Assembly (NCBI GenBank): GCA_964584325.1 | Contig: CAZOZP010000071.1 | Coordinates: forward strand, 1-16,860 | Source of the DNA: CAZOZP01 sp964584325 | GTDB lineage: Bacteria; Bacteroidota; Ignavibacteria; Ignavibacteriales; Melioribacteraceae | Reading direction: 5' to 3' | DNA: 16,860 nucleotides | Translations under genes and position numbers: made by a program | In this document: positions 1-6,776 of the stretch, piece by piece | Numbering within the stretch: position 1 is the first letter of the stretch | Layout: each line of letters begins with the position of its first letter | The notes under the pieces: model-generated | What the model was told of the DNA's origin: nothing | Databases searched by the model: none | What the model saw: only the letters and a program-made list of their open reading frames with translations

Positions 1-1906
1 AACAGAAACAGGAATGGGCGGAAGAATCAATACGATAATGCAGACTTGCTTCTTTGCAATTTCCGGTGTTCTTCCTAAAGAAGAAGCTATAAACCAAATT
101 AAGAAATCAATCAAGAAATCTTACGGTGCAAAAGGTGATGCTGTTGTTCAGAAGAATTTCCAGGCAGTTGACCAGACTCTTGCCAATCTGCACAAACTGG
201 AAGTTAACGACAGTATGATAAGCTCAATCGAAATTCCTCCGATTGTTTCGGAAAAAGCTCCTGAGTTTGTTAGAGATACATTAAGTGCAATTATGCTTGG
301 TAAAGGTGATGATCTTCCTGTATCAAAAATGCCGGAAGATGGTACATTCCCGTGCGGTACAACAAAATGGGAAAAAAGGAATATTGCTCTGGAAGTACCT
401 GCCTGGGACCCTGAAGTATGTATTCAATGTAATAAGTGTGTAATGGTTTGTCCTCATGCTTCAATACGTGTTAAGGTTTACGACAATGCAGTACTTGCAG
501 ATGCTCCTGCAACATATAAATCCACACCCGCAAAAGGCAAGGAATTCGACGGTATGGCTTATACAATTCAGGTTGCCGTTGAAGATTGCACCGGTTGCGG
601 ATTATGTGTTGAGGTTTGTCCCGCCAAAAATAAAAAAGAAACAAGATTAAAAGCTATAAATATGGTTCCCCAGATACCATTAAGAGAACAGGAAAGAGTT
701 AACTACGATTTCTTCCTGAACATTCCTGAATTTGACAGAACCAAGGTAAATGTCGGAACAATTAAAGGAAGTCAGCTACTGGAACCCTTATTCGAATATT
801 CGGGAGCTTGTTCAGGCTGCGGAGAAACACCTTACGTGAAACTTGTTTCTCAGTTATTCGGCGATAGAACTGTTGTTGCAAACGCTACCGGTTGTTCATC
901 CATATACGGAGCTAATCTGCCAACTACTCCCTGGACTTCAAACAAAGACGGAAGGGGTCCTGCTTGGGCAAATTCATTGTTCGAAGATAATGCCGAATTT
1001 GGTCTTGGTATGAGATTATCGATTGACAAGCAGACAGCATATGCCGAAGAACTTCTTCTTTCAATGAAAGAAAAGATAGGCGAAGATCTGGTTGAAAGCA
1101 TACTAAATGCTGATCAGAGCGATGAAGCCGGTATATACGAACAAAGAGAAAGAATTGAAAAATTAAAAGGAATAATAAAAACCGGCAACGTGAAAGATTC
1201 TGATAAACTTCTTGCAGTTGCAGATTACCTGGTAAAGAAATCTGTTTGGATAATAGGCGGCGACGGCTGGGCTTACGATATCGGATATGGCGGATTGGAT
1301 CACGTTATAGCATCAGGCAAGAATGTTAATATTCTGGTTCTTGATACCGAAGTTTACTCGAATACCGGCGGACAGATGTCAAAATCTACAGGTATGGGTG
1401 CAGTGGCTAAATTCGCTGCGGGAGGTAAACCTACTCCTAAGAAAGATCTTGCCATGATGGCAATGTCTTACGGAAATGTTTATGTTGCCAAAGTTGCAAT
1501 GGGTGCCAACGATCTGCAAACACTTAAAGCATTTATTGAAGCAGAAGCTTTCGAAGGTCCTTCAATCATTATTGCATACAGTCATTGCATTGCACACGGT
1601 ATCAATATGGCAAAAGGTATGGATAGTCAGAAAGCTGCGGTGGATTCAGGACACTGGCCATTATTCAGATATAATCCTGATAATCAGAAAGAAGGAAAGA
1701 ATCCGTTTAAGATAGACTCCAAAGCCCCAAGTATTAAACTGGAAGAGTATATCTATACAGAAAACCGTTACAGAATGCTTACCAAATCTGATCCGGAAGC
1801 TGCAAAAGTGCTTCTCGGTTTTGCTCAGAAAGAAGTTAACAAAAAATGGAAATTATACGAGCACTTGGCAAAGCAGGATTTTAACGAAGAAAATAATAAT
1901 GCCTGA
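1..1906 (+). CDS. nifJ: Pyruvate:ferredoxin (flavodoxin) oxidoreductase, C-terminal part (5' truncated by window edge)
   Basis: This enzyme oxidatively decarboxylates pyruvate with CoA to acetyl-CoA and CO2 and passes the electrons to ferredoxin or flavodoxin in the cytoplasm. The reading frame is open from base 2 and has no real start here, so about half of the usual ~1170-1200 residues lies upstream. Counting from the Met at base 14, two 4Fe-4S motifs are visible: C136, C139, C142, C146 and C192, C195, C198, C202. The thiamine-diphosphate domain follows, with C266, C269 and C294 plus a late C525 (in SHCIAHG), which fit the proximal cluster ligands, and the GDG motif at about 416-418 followed by NTGGQ near 450. 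No frameshift or missing cluster ligand is seen. A hairpin terminator follows 11 bp after the stop. Identification is from motifs and is very secure; the physiological direction (oxidation or CO2 fixation) cannot be told. Confidence 0.97.
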   Translation, partial: TETGMGGRINTIMQTCFFAISGVLPKEEAINQIKKSIKKSYGAKGDAVVQKNFQAVDQTLANLHKLEVNDSMISSIEIPPIVSEKAPEFVRDTLSAIMLGKGDDLPVSKMPEDGTFPCGTTKWEKRNIALEVPAWDPEVCIQCNKCVMVCPHASIRVKVYDNAVLADAPATYKSTPAKGKEFDGMAYTIQVAVEDCTGCGLCVEVCPAKNKKETRLKAINMVPQIPLREQERVNYDFFLNIPEFDRTKVNVGTIKGSQLLEPLFEYSGACSGCGETPYVKLVSQLFGDRTVVANATGCSSIYGANLPTTPWTSNKDGRGPAWANSLFEDNAEFGLGMRLSIDKQTAYAEELLLSMKEKIGEDLVESILNADQSDEAGIYEQRERIEKLKGIIKTGNVKDSDKLLAVADYLVKKSVWIIGGDGWAYDIGYGGLDHVIASGKNVNILVLDTEVYSNTGGQMSKSTGMGAVAKFAAGGKPTPKKDLAMMAMSYGNVYVAKVAMGANDLQTLKAFIEAEAFEGPSIIIAYSHCIAHGINMAKGMDSQKAAVDSGHWPLFRYNPDNQKEGKNPFKIDSKAPSIKLEEYIYTENRYRMLTKSDPEAAKVLLGFAQKEVNKKWKLYEHLAKQDFNEENNNA

Positions 1907-1916
1907 TAATTGAATA

Positions 1917-1945
1917 CGGCCTGCTTCGGCGGGCCGGTATTTTTG
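1917..1945 (+). terminator. Intrinsic terminator or attenuator with UUCG tetraloop
   Basis: An 8-bp stem, CGGCCTGC with GCGGGCCG (one G-T wobble), closes on a TTCG tetraloop and is followed by GTATTTTT. This is a textbook stable rho-independent structure placed directly after the oxidoreductase stop codon. It lies only 22 bp before the next start codon, so it may give partial read-through rather than full isolation of the downstream gene. Confidence 0.8.
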
Positions 1946-1966
1946 ATAAAATTTAAAGGAGTAAAA

Positions 1967-2965
1967 ATGGATCTCTCAACAAAATATATGGGTTTGAAAT
2001 TAAAAAATCCCATAGTTCCTTCAGCGTCACCTCTTTCCCAGAGTCTTGATAATGCAAAAAGACTTGAGGATGCCGGAGCTTCAGCATTGGTTGTTTATTC
2101 ATTATTCGAGGAACAGATAACACATGAATCAGGAGAACTGGACCATTATCTTTCATACGGAACAGAAAGTTATGCCGAGGCAGTTTCGTATTTCCCGGAA
2201 CCGCACGATTTCCATCTGGCACCGGTAAAGTATCTTGATCATATTGCAGACTTAAAAAGATCTCTTGAGATTCCTGTTATCGGTAGTCTTAACGGAGTAT
2301 CAAAAGGCGGGTGGGTTCAGTATGCAAGAAATATTGAACAGGCAGGTGCCGATGCTCTTGAATTGAATGTTTACTATATTCCTACAAATCCTGATATAAC
2401 AGGAACTGAAGTAGCCAATATGTATATTGAAACTCTTAAGGCTGTTAAGGCAAATGTAAATATTCCTGTAGCGGTTAAATTAAGTCCGTTCTTTACTTCT
2501 ATGGCAAATTTTGCAAAAAGAATTGATGAATCAGGAGCAGACGGATTAGTTTTGTTTAATAGATTTTATCAGCCGGATTTCGATCTTGATAAACTGGAAG
2601 TTGTTCCGAATTTGCAGCTTAGTTCAAGCAATTCCTTAAGACTTCCGCTAAGATGGATTTCAATTCTTTACGGAAAAGTTAATGCAAGTCTTGCTGCTAC
2701 AAGCGGTGTGCATAATGCAGAAGATGTTCTTAAAGTTATGATGGCCGGAGCAGATATTGCAATGATTTGTTCAGAATTGCTGCAGCATGGTATCAAAAGA
2801 ATTCCAGAAATTCTTGCTGACCTTGAAAAATGGATGGAAGAAAAGGAATATTCTTCAATCAATATGATGAAAGGAAGTATGTCACAGAAATCTGTTGCTG
2901 AACCTGCCGCTTTTGAAAGAGCAAACTACATGAAAACACTTCAAAGCTACAAGTTACTTTTTTAA
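1967..2965 (+). CDS. Dihydroorotate dehydrogenase-like FMN flavoprotein (non-canonical PyrD family)
   Basis: A 332-residue TIM-barrel protein of the dihydroorotate dehydrogenase superfamily. The ATG at 1967 is chosen because AAGGAG lies 6 nt upstream; a longer reading from a TTG at 1910 would run through the terminator hairpin. Family signs are the N-terminal LKNPIVPSASP (about 12-22), the KLSP lysine K171 near the flavin, and the C-terminal phosphate-binding segment around SGVHNAEDVL...MAGADIAMICSELL (246-272). The catalytic loop that reads NxSCPN in true enzymes reads N134-V-Y-Y-I-P-T-N141 here, so the Cys/Ser catalytic base is absent. From memory, relatives of this subfamily often sit beside pyruvate oxidoreductase genes; their substrate is unknown to me. 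I would not assign it to pyrimidine synthesis on this evidence. It may share a transcript with the upstream gene through terminator read-through. Confidence 0.85.
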   Translation: MDLSTKYMGLKLKNPIVPSASPLSQSLDNAKRLEDAGASALVVYSLFEEQITHESGELDHYLSYGTESYAEAVSYFPEPHDFHLAPVKYLDHIADLKRSLEIPVIGSLNGVSKGGWVQYARNIEQAGADALELNVYYIPTNPDITGTEVANMYIETLKAVKANVNIPVAVKLSPFFTSMANFAKRIDESGADGLVLFNRFYQPDFDLDKLEVVPNLQLSSSNSLRLPLRWISILYGKVNASLAATSGVHNAEDVLKVMMAGADIAMICSELLQHGIKRIPEILADLEKWMEEKEYSSINMMKGSMSQKSVAEPAAFERANYMKTLQSYKLLF

Positions 2966-2978
2966 TATAAAAATATTT

Positions 2979-3005
2979 CGGGGAAGGTTTTATAGACCTT
3001 CCCCG
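2979..3005 (+). terminator. Perfect 10-bp hairpin between the PyrD-like gene and the thioredoxin-like gene
   Basis: CGGGGAAGGT and ACCTTCCCCG pair perfectly around the loop TTTATAG. It begins 14 bp after the upstream stop and ends 17 bp before the next start. There is no T-tract on the + side, so it may be a weak terminator, an mRNA 3'-end stabiliser, or a leader structure for the next gene. On the complementary strand a T-rich tract does follow, but no gene there needs it. Confidence 0.55.
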
Positions 3006-3022
3006 TAAATTAAGGGGGACAT

Positions 3023-3802
3023 ATGAAAAAGATGTCGTTGTTGTTAATCCTCATTATTTTACTTGTCAATTCGATATTTGCTGCCGGTATAGATTGGTAC
3101 GATATGAAAACAGGATTAGAGAAAGCGCAAAGATTCAACAAGCCAGTCATAATAAAGTTTTATACCGATTGGTGCGGATGGTGCACAAAAATGGATAAGA
3201 GCACTTTCTCCGATCAGAAAGTAATAGATATAATGAACCGTAATTTTATTTGTATAAAATACAATCCGGAAACTGATGGAAATGTTTTATATAAAAACAA
3301 AAGCCACACTCCCCAGGAAATAAAGAATACACTCAGAGTATCAGGATATCCGTCAACTGTATTTCTTTCGGAAGGAAAACTCGACAGGGTCAGTTCTATT
3401 TCAGGATACAGGAGTAGTGATGATTTTCTTTCAATACTCGATTTTATGAATAATAAGCTTTACGGGAAAATGGATGTAGATCAGTATGTAGGATTTTCAA
3501 GATATATCAAATACGAACAAAGGAATCCGGGAAATCCTGACATCAATTTTGTAATTGGATTTTTCTATCAATACGAAATGAAAAATTTAGCTGAAGCAAA
3601 AAAACATTTTAATAATGTTATTAAAGCAGACCCAAATTATGCCGAAGCCTATTTATGTCTGAGAGATATTGCCAAATATGAAGGGAGGACAAACGAGGCC
3701 AATGATTGGGACAGTAAGGCAAAAAGGGCGGGATATGATCCGAAAATAACAATTACCGATAAACTAAATGAAGCGGTTAGGAAAACATCTTCTTTGCTTT
3801 AG
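3023..3802 (+). CDS. Exported thioredoxin-fold protein with C-terminal TPR-like repeats
   Basis: A 259-residue protein. Residues 1-20 form a signal peptide (lysines, a run of Leu/Ile, and a probable cleavage near FAA), so it likely acts in the periplasm. The thioredoxin-like domain covers about 24-145, with the redox motif C51-G-W-C54 after FYTDW and a cis-proline at P110 (GYPST). This resembles the DUF255/thioredoxin_7 group, which reduces or isomerises disulfides. Residues about 170-235 (FVIGFFYQYEMKNLAEAKKHF..., then DPNYAEAYLCL...) look like one or two tetratricopeptide repeats, which usually bind partner proteins. The start is supported by AGGGGG upstream. A terminator follows. The partner is unknown; a role in cytochrome or envelope protein maturation is only a guess. 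Confidence 0.8.
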   Translation: MKKMSLLLILIILLVNSIFAAGIDWYDMKTGLEKAQRFNKPVIIKFYTDWCGWCTKMDKSTFSDQKVIDIMNRNFICIKYNPETDGNVLYKNKSHTPQEIKNTLRVSGYPSTVFLSEGKLDRVSSISGYRSSDDFLSILDFMNNKLYGKMDVDQYVGFSRYIKYEQRNPGNPDINFVIGFFYQYEMKNLAEAKKHFNNVIKADPNYAEAYLCLRDIAKYEGRTNEANDWDSKAKRAGYDPKITITDKLNEAVRKTSSLL

Positions 3803-3828
3803 TTTTAAGAATTGCTGTTTAATTAAAT

Positions 3829-3860
3829 ACCCCTTAAAGATATTCTTTGTGGGGTTTTTT
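3829..3860 (+). terminator. Rho-independent terminator between convergent genes
   Basis: ACCCC and GGGGT flank an inner AAAGA/TCTTT stem with two mismatched pairs between them. TTTTTT follows directly. It serves the thioredoxin-like gene; the complementary strand has only a weaker T-rich tail, so service to the facing cysteine desulfurase gene is possible but less sure. Confidence 0.8.
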
Positions 3861-3867
3861 ATTGTTT

Positions 3868-5010
3868 TTACTTCCTGAATTTAAAAGAAAACTTTTCAAA
3901 TATTTCTAATGCAGAACATATATCATTCTCAGTTGTACCGGGACCGAAAGAAACCCTGATTGTTGCTTTTGCTTCGTCATCCGACTTGCCTATGGCTCTG
4001 AGAATACGTGATGGTTTAAGTGATCCGGAAGCGCAGGCACTGCCGCCGGAAACGGCAACTCCTTTTATATCAAGAAAAATCAGCATAGATTCCAGATCAG
4101 GTTTGTAGTATTCAGGTAGGAATGAAATGCTTGCTATGAAAGGGGATGATTCTGCTGGAGAATTGTTTATTATCCCTTTATTATCAATTGAATTGAGTCC
4201 TTTTAGCAGCATTTCTTTTAAGAATGTCCCATTTTTATTCCAAAGTATGCGGTTTTTCTTCCATATTTTTATGGCCTCGGCAAACCCGGCAGCAGCAGGG
4301 AAGTTTTCTGTACCGCTTCGCCTGTTGCGTTCCTGTGAACCGCCGAATATAATTTGTCCCGCCGGACTTCCTTCTTTTATATAGGCAAAAGCAGTTCCGT
4401 GCGGCCCTCCGATTTTGTGAGAACTTCCGGTGAGATAATCAACACCAAGATGTTTTACATCAATTGAAGATTTTGCAAACGACTGGCTGGCATCTGTATG
4501 CAGAAAAACATTATTCTTCTTATGCTTTTCAGCAATTGACTCTATATTATTTATAACTCCGGTCTCATTACCTGTATGAATTATTGAAATCAAACCAGGC
4601 GTGCCTAAATCAAGTCCATCTGTTATCACTTTTCCATCCTTTAATGCCTTAAATACAGTTTTCGATACATCAGGAGAATCGATAGCAGTAAACGATTCAA
4701 ATACAGAAGCATGCTCTGTTGGGGATATATATAATCCGCAGTTGCCGTATTCTTTAAGTATCGCTTTTGTTGCAGAAAAGATTATGAAATTGTTTGCTTC
4801 ACTTGCGGAACTGAAAAAAAATATTTCAGATGTCTTTGCATTTATTTCGGAGGATATTACTTCGCGTGATTCTTCGAGTATTCTTCTTGCTTCTCTGCCG
4901 TAGGAATGAACTGAAGAAGGGTTTCCGGTAATTCTGAGATACTCATACATCCTTTCGGCAGCCTCCTTAAATATTGGAGCTGATGCCGAATAATCAAGAT
5001 AAATCTTCAC
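3868..5010 (-). CDS. Cysteine desulfurase, NifS/IscS family
   Basis: A pyridoxal-phosphate enzyme of 380 residues that takes sulfur from cysteine as a persulfide for Fe-S clusters, thiolated tRNA or other sulfur cofactors in the cytoplasm. Visible signs are YLDYSASAP at 4-12, H100 in TEHASV (stacks on PLP), HTDASQ at 171-176, the PLP lysine K199 in SSHKIGG, and the persulfide cysteine C326 in GGSACASGSL, close to the group I IscS pattern. Length is near the usual ~390-400. Its start overlaps the end of coaX by 17 bp, so it is the last gene of the birA-coaX operon. No iscU, iscR or hscA lies beside it, so which sulfur pathway it feeds is unclear (IscS, NifS or a tRNA-thiolation enzyme), and I give no symbol. 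Confidence 0.92.
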   Translation of the reverse strand: MKIYLDYSASAPIFKEAAERMYEYLRITGNPSSVHSYGREARRILEESREVISSEINAKTSEIFFFSSASEANNFIIFSATKAILKEYGNCGLYISPTEHASVFESFTAIDSPDVSKTVFKALKDGKVITDGLDLGTPGLISIIHTGNETGVINNIESIAEKHKKNNVFLHTDASQSFAKSSIDVKHLGVDYLTGSSHKIGGPHGTAFAYIKEGSPAGQIIFGGSQERNRRSGTENFPAAAGFAEAIKIWKKNRILWNKNGTFLKEMLLKGLNSIDNKGIINNSPAESSPFIASISFLPEYYKPDLESMLIFLDIKGVAVSGGSACASGSLKPSRILRAIGKSDDEAKATIRVSFGPGTTENDICSALEIFEKFSFKFRK

Positions 5011-5749
5011 TTAGCTTTGCTTTCAGATTGTTATTAAACAGAGAGATACAGCCTTTCAGCACTAGCTTGTCATCAGAAATAAAAGGAATATCAAGCAACC
5101 CGGAAAGGAATCCTGAATTTCCTCCTGTAAGTATAATCCTAACATTAATATAGGAAGAGTCATTTTTTAAAAGACAATATGCTTTTTCAATTAAAGCGGC
5201 GGTGGAATTCAGTACACCTGAAGCAATAGCCGATTTAGTCGATTTACCTATGAATGATACATAATCTTCCGGAGCCACTTCAGGAAGTGCGGCAGTGCCT
5301 TTGTTCAGCGATTTGAACATCGTTATTATCCCGGGAATAATTATTCCGCCCGAAAAGGATTTCCCTGTAACATAATTTATTGTTGTAGCAGTGCCGCAAT
5401 CTATTGTCAGAGCACAGTCATTTTCATCATTAATATAATATGAAGCCGCGCCGTATGCACCACAGAGCCTGTCGATACCCACAGAGCCCGGAGAATCATA
5501 TTCAATACCCAGATCGCAGAAATCATCACGAACAATAATTGTGTATTTAGCATTTACGGATTCAAGCCATTCGGAAATTTCATTTGTCTTTAAAGGCACC
5601 ACAGATGAAATTACTGCATATTCAGGCAAAGGGAAGTCTGAAAAATTGTGCTTTTCGGTTGTGAGAAATTTACCCGTGGATACAATTCCTGAATTATCGA
5701 AATAACAGTACTTTACGAATGTGTTTCCGATATCGAAAGCTAAATACAT
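4994..5749 (-). CDS. coaX: Type III pantothenate kinase
   Basis: This kinase phosphorylates pantothenate with ATP, the first step of coenzyme A synthesis, in the cytoplasm. The 251 residues match the family length. Motifs of the ASKHA fold are clear: FDIGNT (5-10, phosphate loop 1), GIDRLCGAYGA (91-101, containing the catalytic Asp), DCGTATTINYV (117-127) and GGIIIPGI (134-141). The start codon overlaps the birA stop as TAATG, a standard sign of translational coupling, and its own end overlaps the cysteine desulfurase start. Fusion or pairing of coaX with birA is common in bacteria, which supports both calls. No unusual residues are seen. Confidence 0.95.
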   Translation of the reverse strand: MYLAFDIGNTFVKYCYFDNSGIVSTGKFLTTEKHNFSDFPLPEYAVISSVVPLKTNEISEWLESVNAKYTIIVRDDFCDLGIEYDSPGSVGIDRLCGAYGAASYYINDENDCALTIDCGTATTINYVTGKSFSGGIIIPGIITMFKSLNKGTAALPEVAPEDYVSFIGKSTKSAIASGVLNSTAALIEKAYCLLKNDSSYINVRIILTGGNSGFLSGLLDIPFISDDKLVLKGCISLFNNNLKAKLSEDLS

Positions 5750-6528
5750 TAAATAACTCCGATCTCTCCGGTTACAATCCTTTCCGATTTAGTTCCTGAA
5801 CGAAGAATCAAAAAACCATCATCATCAAGATCTTCAAAGATACCGTATTTTTCCTGGTTATCATCCTTGATCTTTATTTTTTCACCTAAAAATCTTGTGT
5901 GAGATTTCCAGAAAGAAATTATTTTTTGAGGATTCACTAACGCTTCATTCAGCAATACTTCGAGATTGTTGAGCACTTCGCTTAAAAGCCTTTCACGGCT
6001 AACTTCCTTCTTGAATTCAAGACGGATTGACGTTGGAGCGTAATTGAATCGTCCGAGAAAGGAAGGTTGATTTACATTTATTCCGATTCCTAATACAAGG
6101 CGAGTTATTGCTTTACCTCTTACAGAAGATTCCATCAGAATTCCGCATACTTTCTTACCGTTGATAAGAACATCATTAGGCCATTTGAGATTTGTCTTAA
6201 CCTGAAAAAGATTTTCGATTGATCGGGCTACCGCAACAGCAGAGGCCAGATTAATTATATTAGGCTTAATTTGTAAATACTTATCAGAAAACAAGCAGGA
6301 AAATGTAAGATTTTGTGAATGTAAACTGAGCCATTCCCGGTCTTTTCTACCCCTGCCTTTAGACTGGTATTCTGCAAGTAATACTGTTCCTTCTTTCTGA
6401 ATGTCGGCTGAATTAAGAAGGAAAGAATTAGTGGAGTCTATGTCTTCAGTGTAAATAAAATTTCGCCCGATAATGTCAGTATCGAGCTTAATATCAAAGT
6501 CTTCAAGATTAAATATTTTGTTGTCCAT
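5749..6528 (-). CDS. birA: Biotin--[acetyl-CoA-carboxylase] ligase, without repressor domain
   Basis: The enzyme activates biotin with ATP and attaches it to the carrier protein of acetyl-CoA carboxylase (and other biotin enzymes). The ATG at 6528 gives 259 residues. A TTG at 6570 would add 14 residues of AT-rich, unconserved sequence and is disfavoured. Family motifs are DSTN at 31-34, the biotinoyl-AMP loop GRGRKDREW (58-66), KWPNDVLINGKKVCGILME (115-133) and VLGIGINVNQ (145-154); the C-terminal small domain follows. There is no N-terminal helix-turn-helix, so this is a monofunctional ligase and not a biotin-operon repressor. It is the first gene of a three-gene operon with coaX and the cysteine desulfurase, transcribed divergently from dnaK. 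Confidence 0.94.
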   Translation of the reverse strand: MDNKIFNLEDFDIKLDTDIIGRNFIYTEDIDSTNSFLLNSADIQKEGTVLLAEYQSKGRGRKDREWLSLHSQNLTFSCLFSDKYLQIKPNIINLASAVAVARSIENLFQVKTNLKWPNDVLINGKKVCGILMESSVRGKAITRLVLGIGINVNQPSFLGRFNYAPTSIRLEFKKEVSRERLLSEVLNNLEVLLNEALVNPQKIISFWKSHTRFLGEKIKIKDDNQEKYGIFEDLDDDGFLILRSGTKSERIVTGEIGVI

Positions 6529-6592
6529 ATTCTCTAAAATTTTATACGAAATATAATATTTTTTAATCAAATTACTAATGAGAGTGTGACGG

Positions 6593-6667
6593 TAATAATG
6601 ACATAGATTACGCCAATATTAACAAAGACGACAAAATGGCGCAATAATGGAATAATAATGACATTAT
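6593..6667. repeat. Repeated TAATAATGACAT motifs and 13-bp palindrome upstream of dnaK
   Basis: TAATAATGACAT occurs at 6593-6604 and again, identically, at 6653-6664, start to start 60 bp apart. The second copy is part of the perfect palindrome ATAATG-A-CATTAT (6655-6667). TTACGC (from about 6609) and GCGTAA (from about 6675) also form an inverted pair around this region. The layout suggests binding sites for a dimeric regulator in the birA/dnaK divergent region. Nothing else recognisable was found in this ~250-bp gap apart from the promoter listed separately; no CIRCE element is present. Confidence 0.4.
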
Positions 6668-6718
6668 GACAATTGCGTAAAGTATGTAATTCAAGTGAGT
6701 TAGAAAGAAGTTAAATGA

Positions 6719-6734
6719 TGGCACGATGATTGAT
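6719..6734 (+). promoter_or_regulatory. Sigma-54-like (-24/-12) promoter candidate for dnaK
   Basis: TGGCACG-ATGA-TTGAT matches the sigma-54 consensus TGGCACG-N4-TTGCW with the correct spacing and a single change (C to A in the -12 GC). Transcription would begin near 6745, leaving a leader of about 32 nt before the dnaK ATG. The repeated motifs 60-130 bp upstream sit where enhancer-binding activator sites are expected. The -12 mismatch and the fact that one such match can arise by chance keep confidence moderate. Confidence 0.4.
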
Positions 6735-6776
6735 TTTGTAATGCGATTTATAAATTAATCAATTGGAGAAAAAAAA

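Noticed and set aside
1910..1966. Longer PyrD-like start at TTG 1910
   Set aside because: It would translate through the terminator hairpin; the ATG at 1967 has a strong ribosome binding site.
4127..4903. Plus-strand reading frames inside the cysteine desulfurase gene
   Set aside because: They are antisense shadows with no family features or ribosome binding sites.
6529..6570. Longer birA start at TTG 6570
   Set aside because: The added residues are AT-rich and unlike the family; the ATG at 6528 fits.
6571..6776. CIRCE element or sigma-32 promoter for dnaK
   Set aside because: No TTAGCACTC/GAGTGCTAA pair and no CTTGAA...CCCCAT-type elements found.
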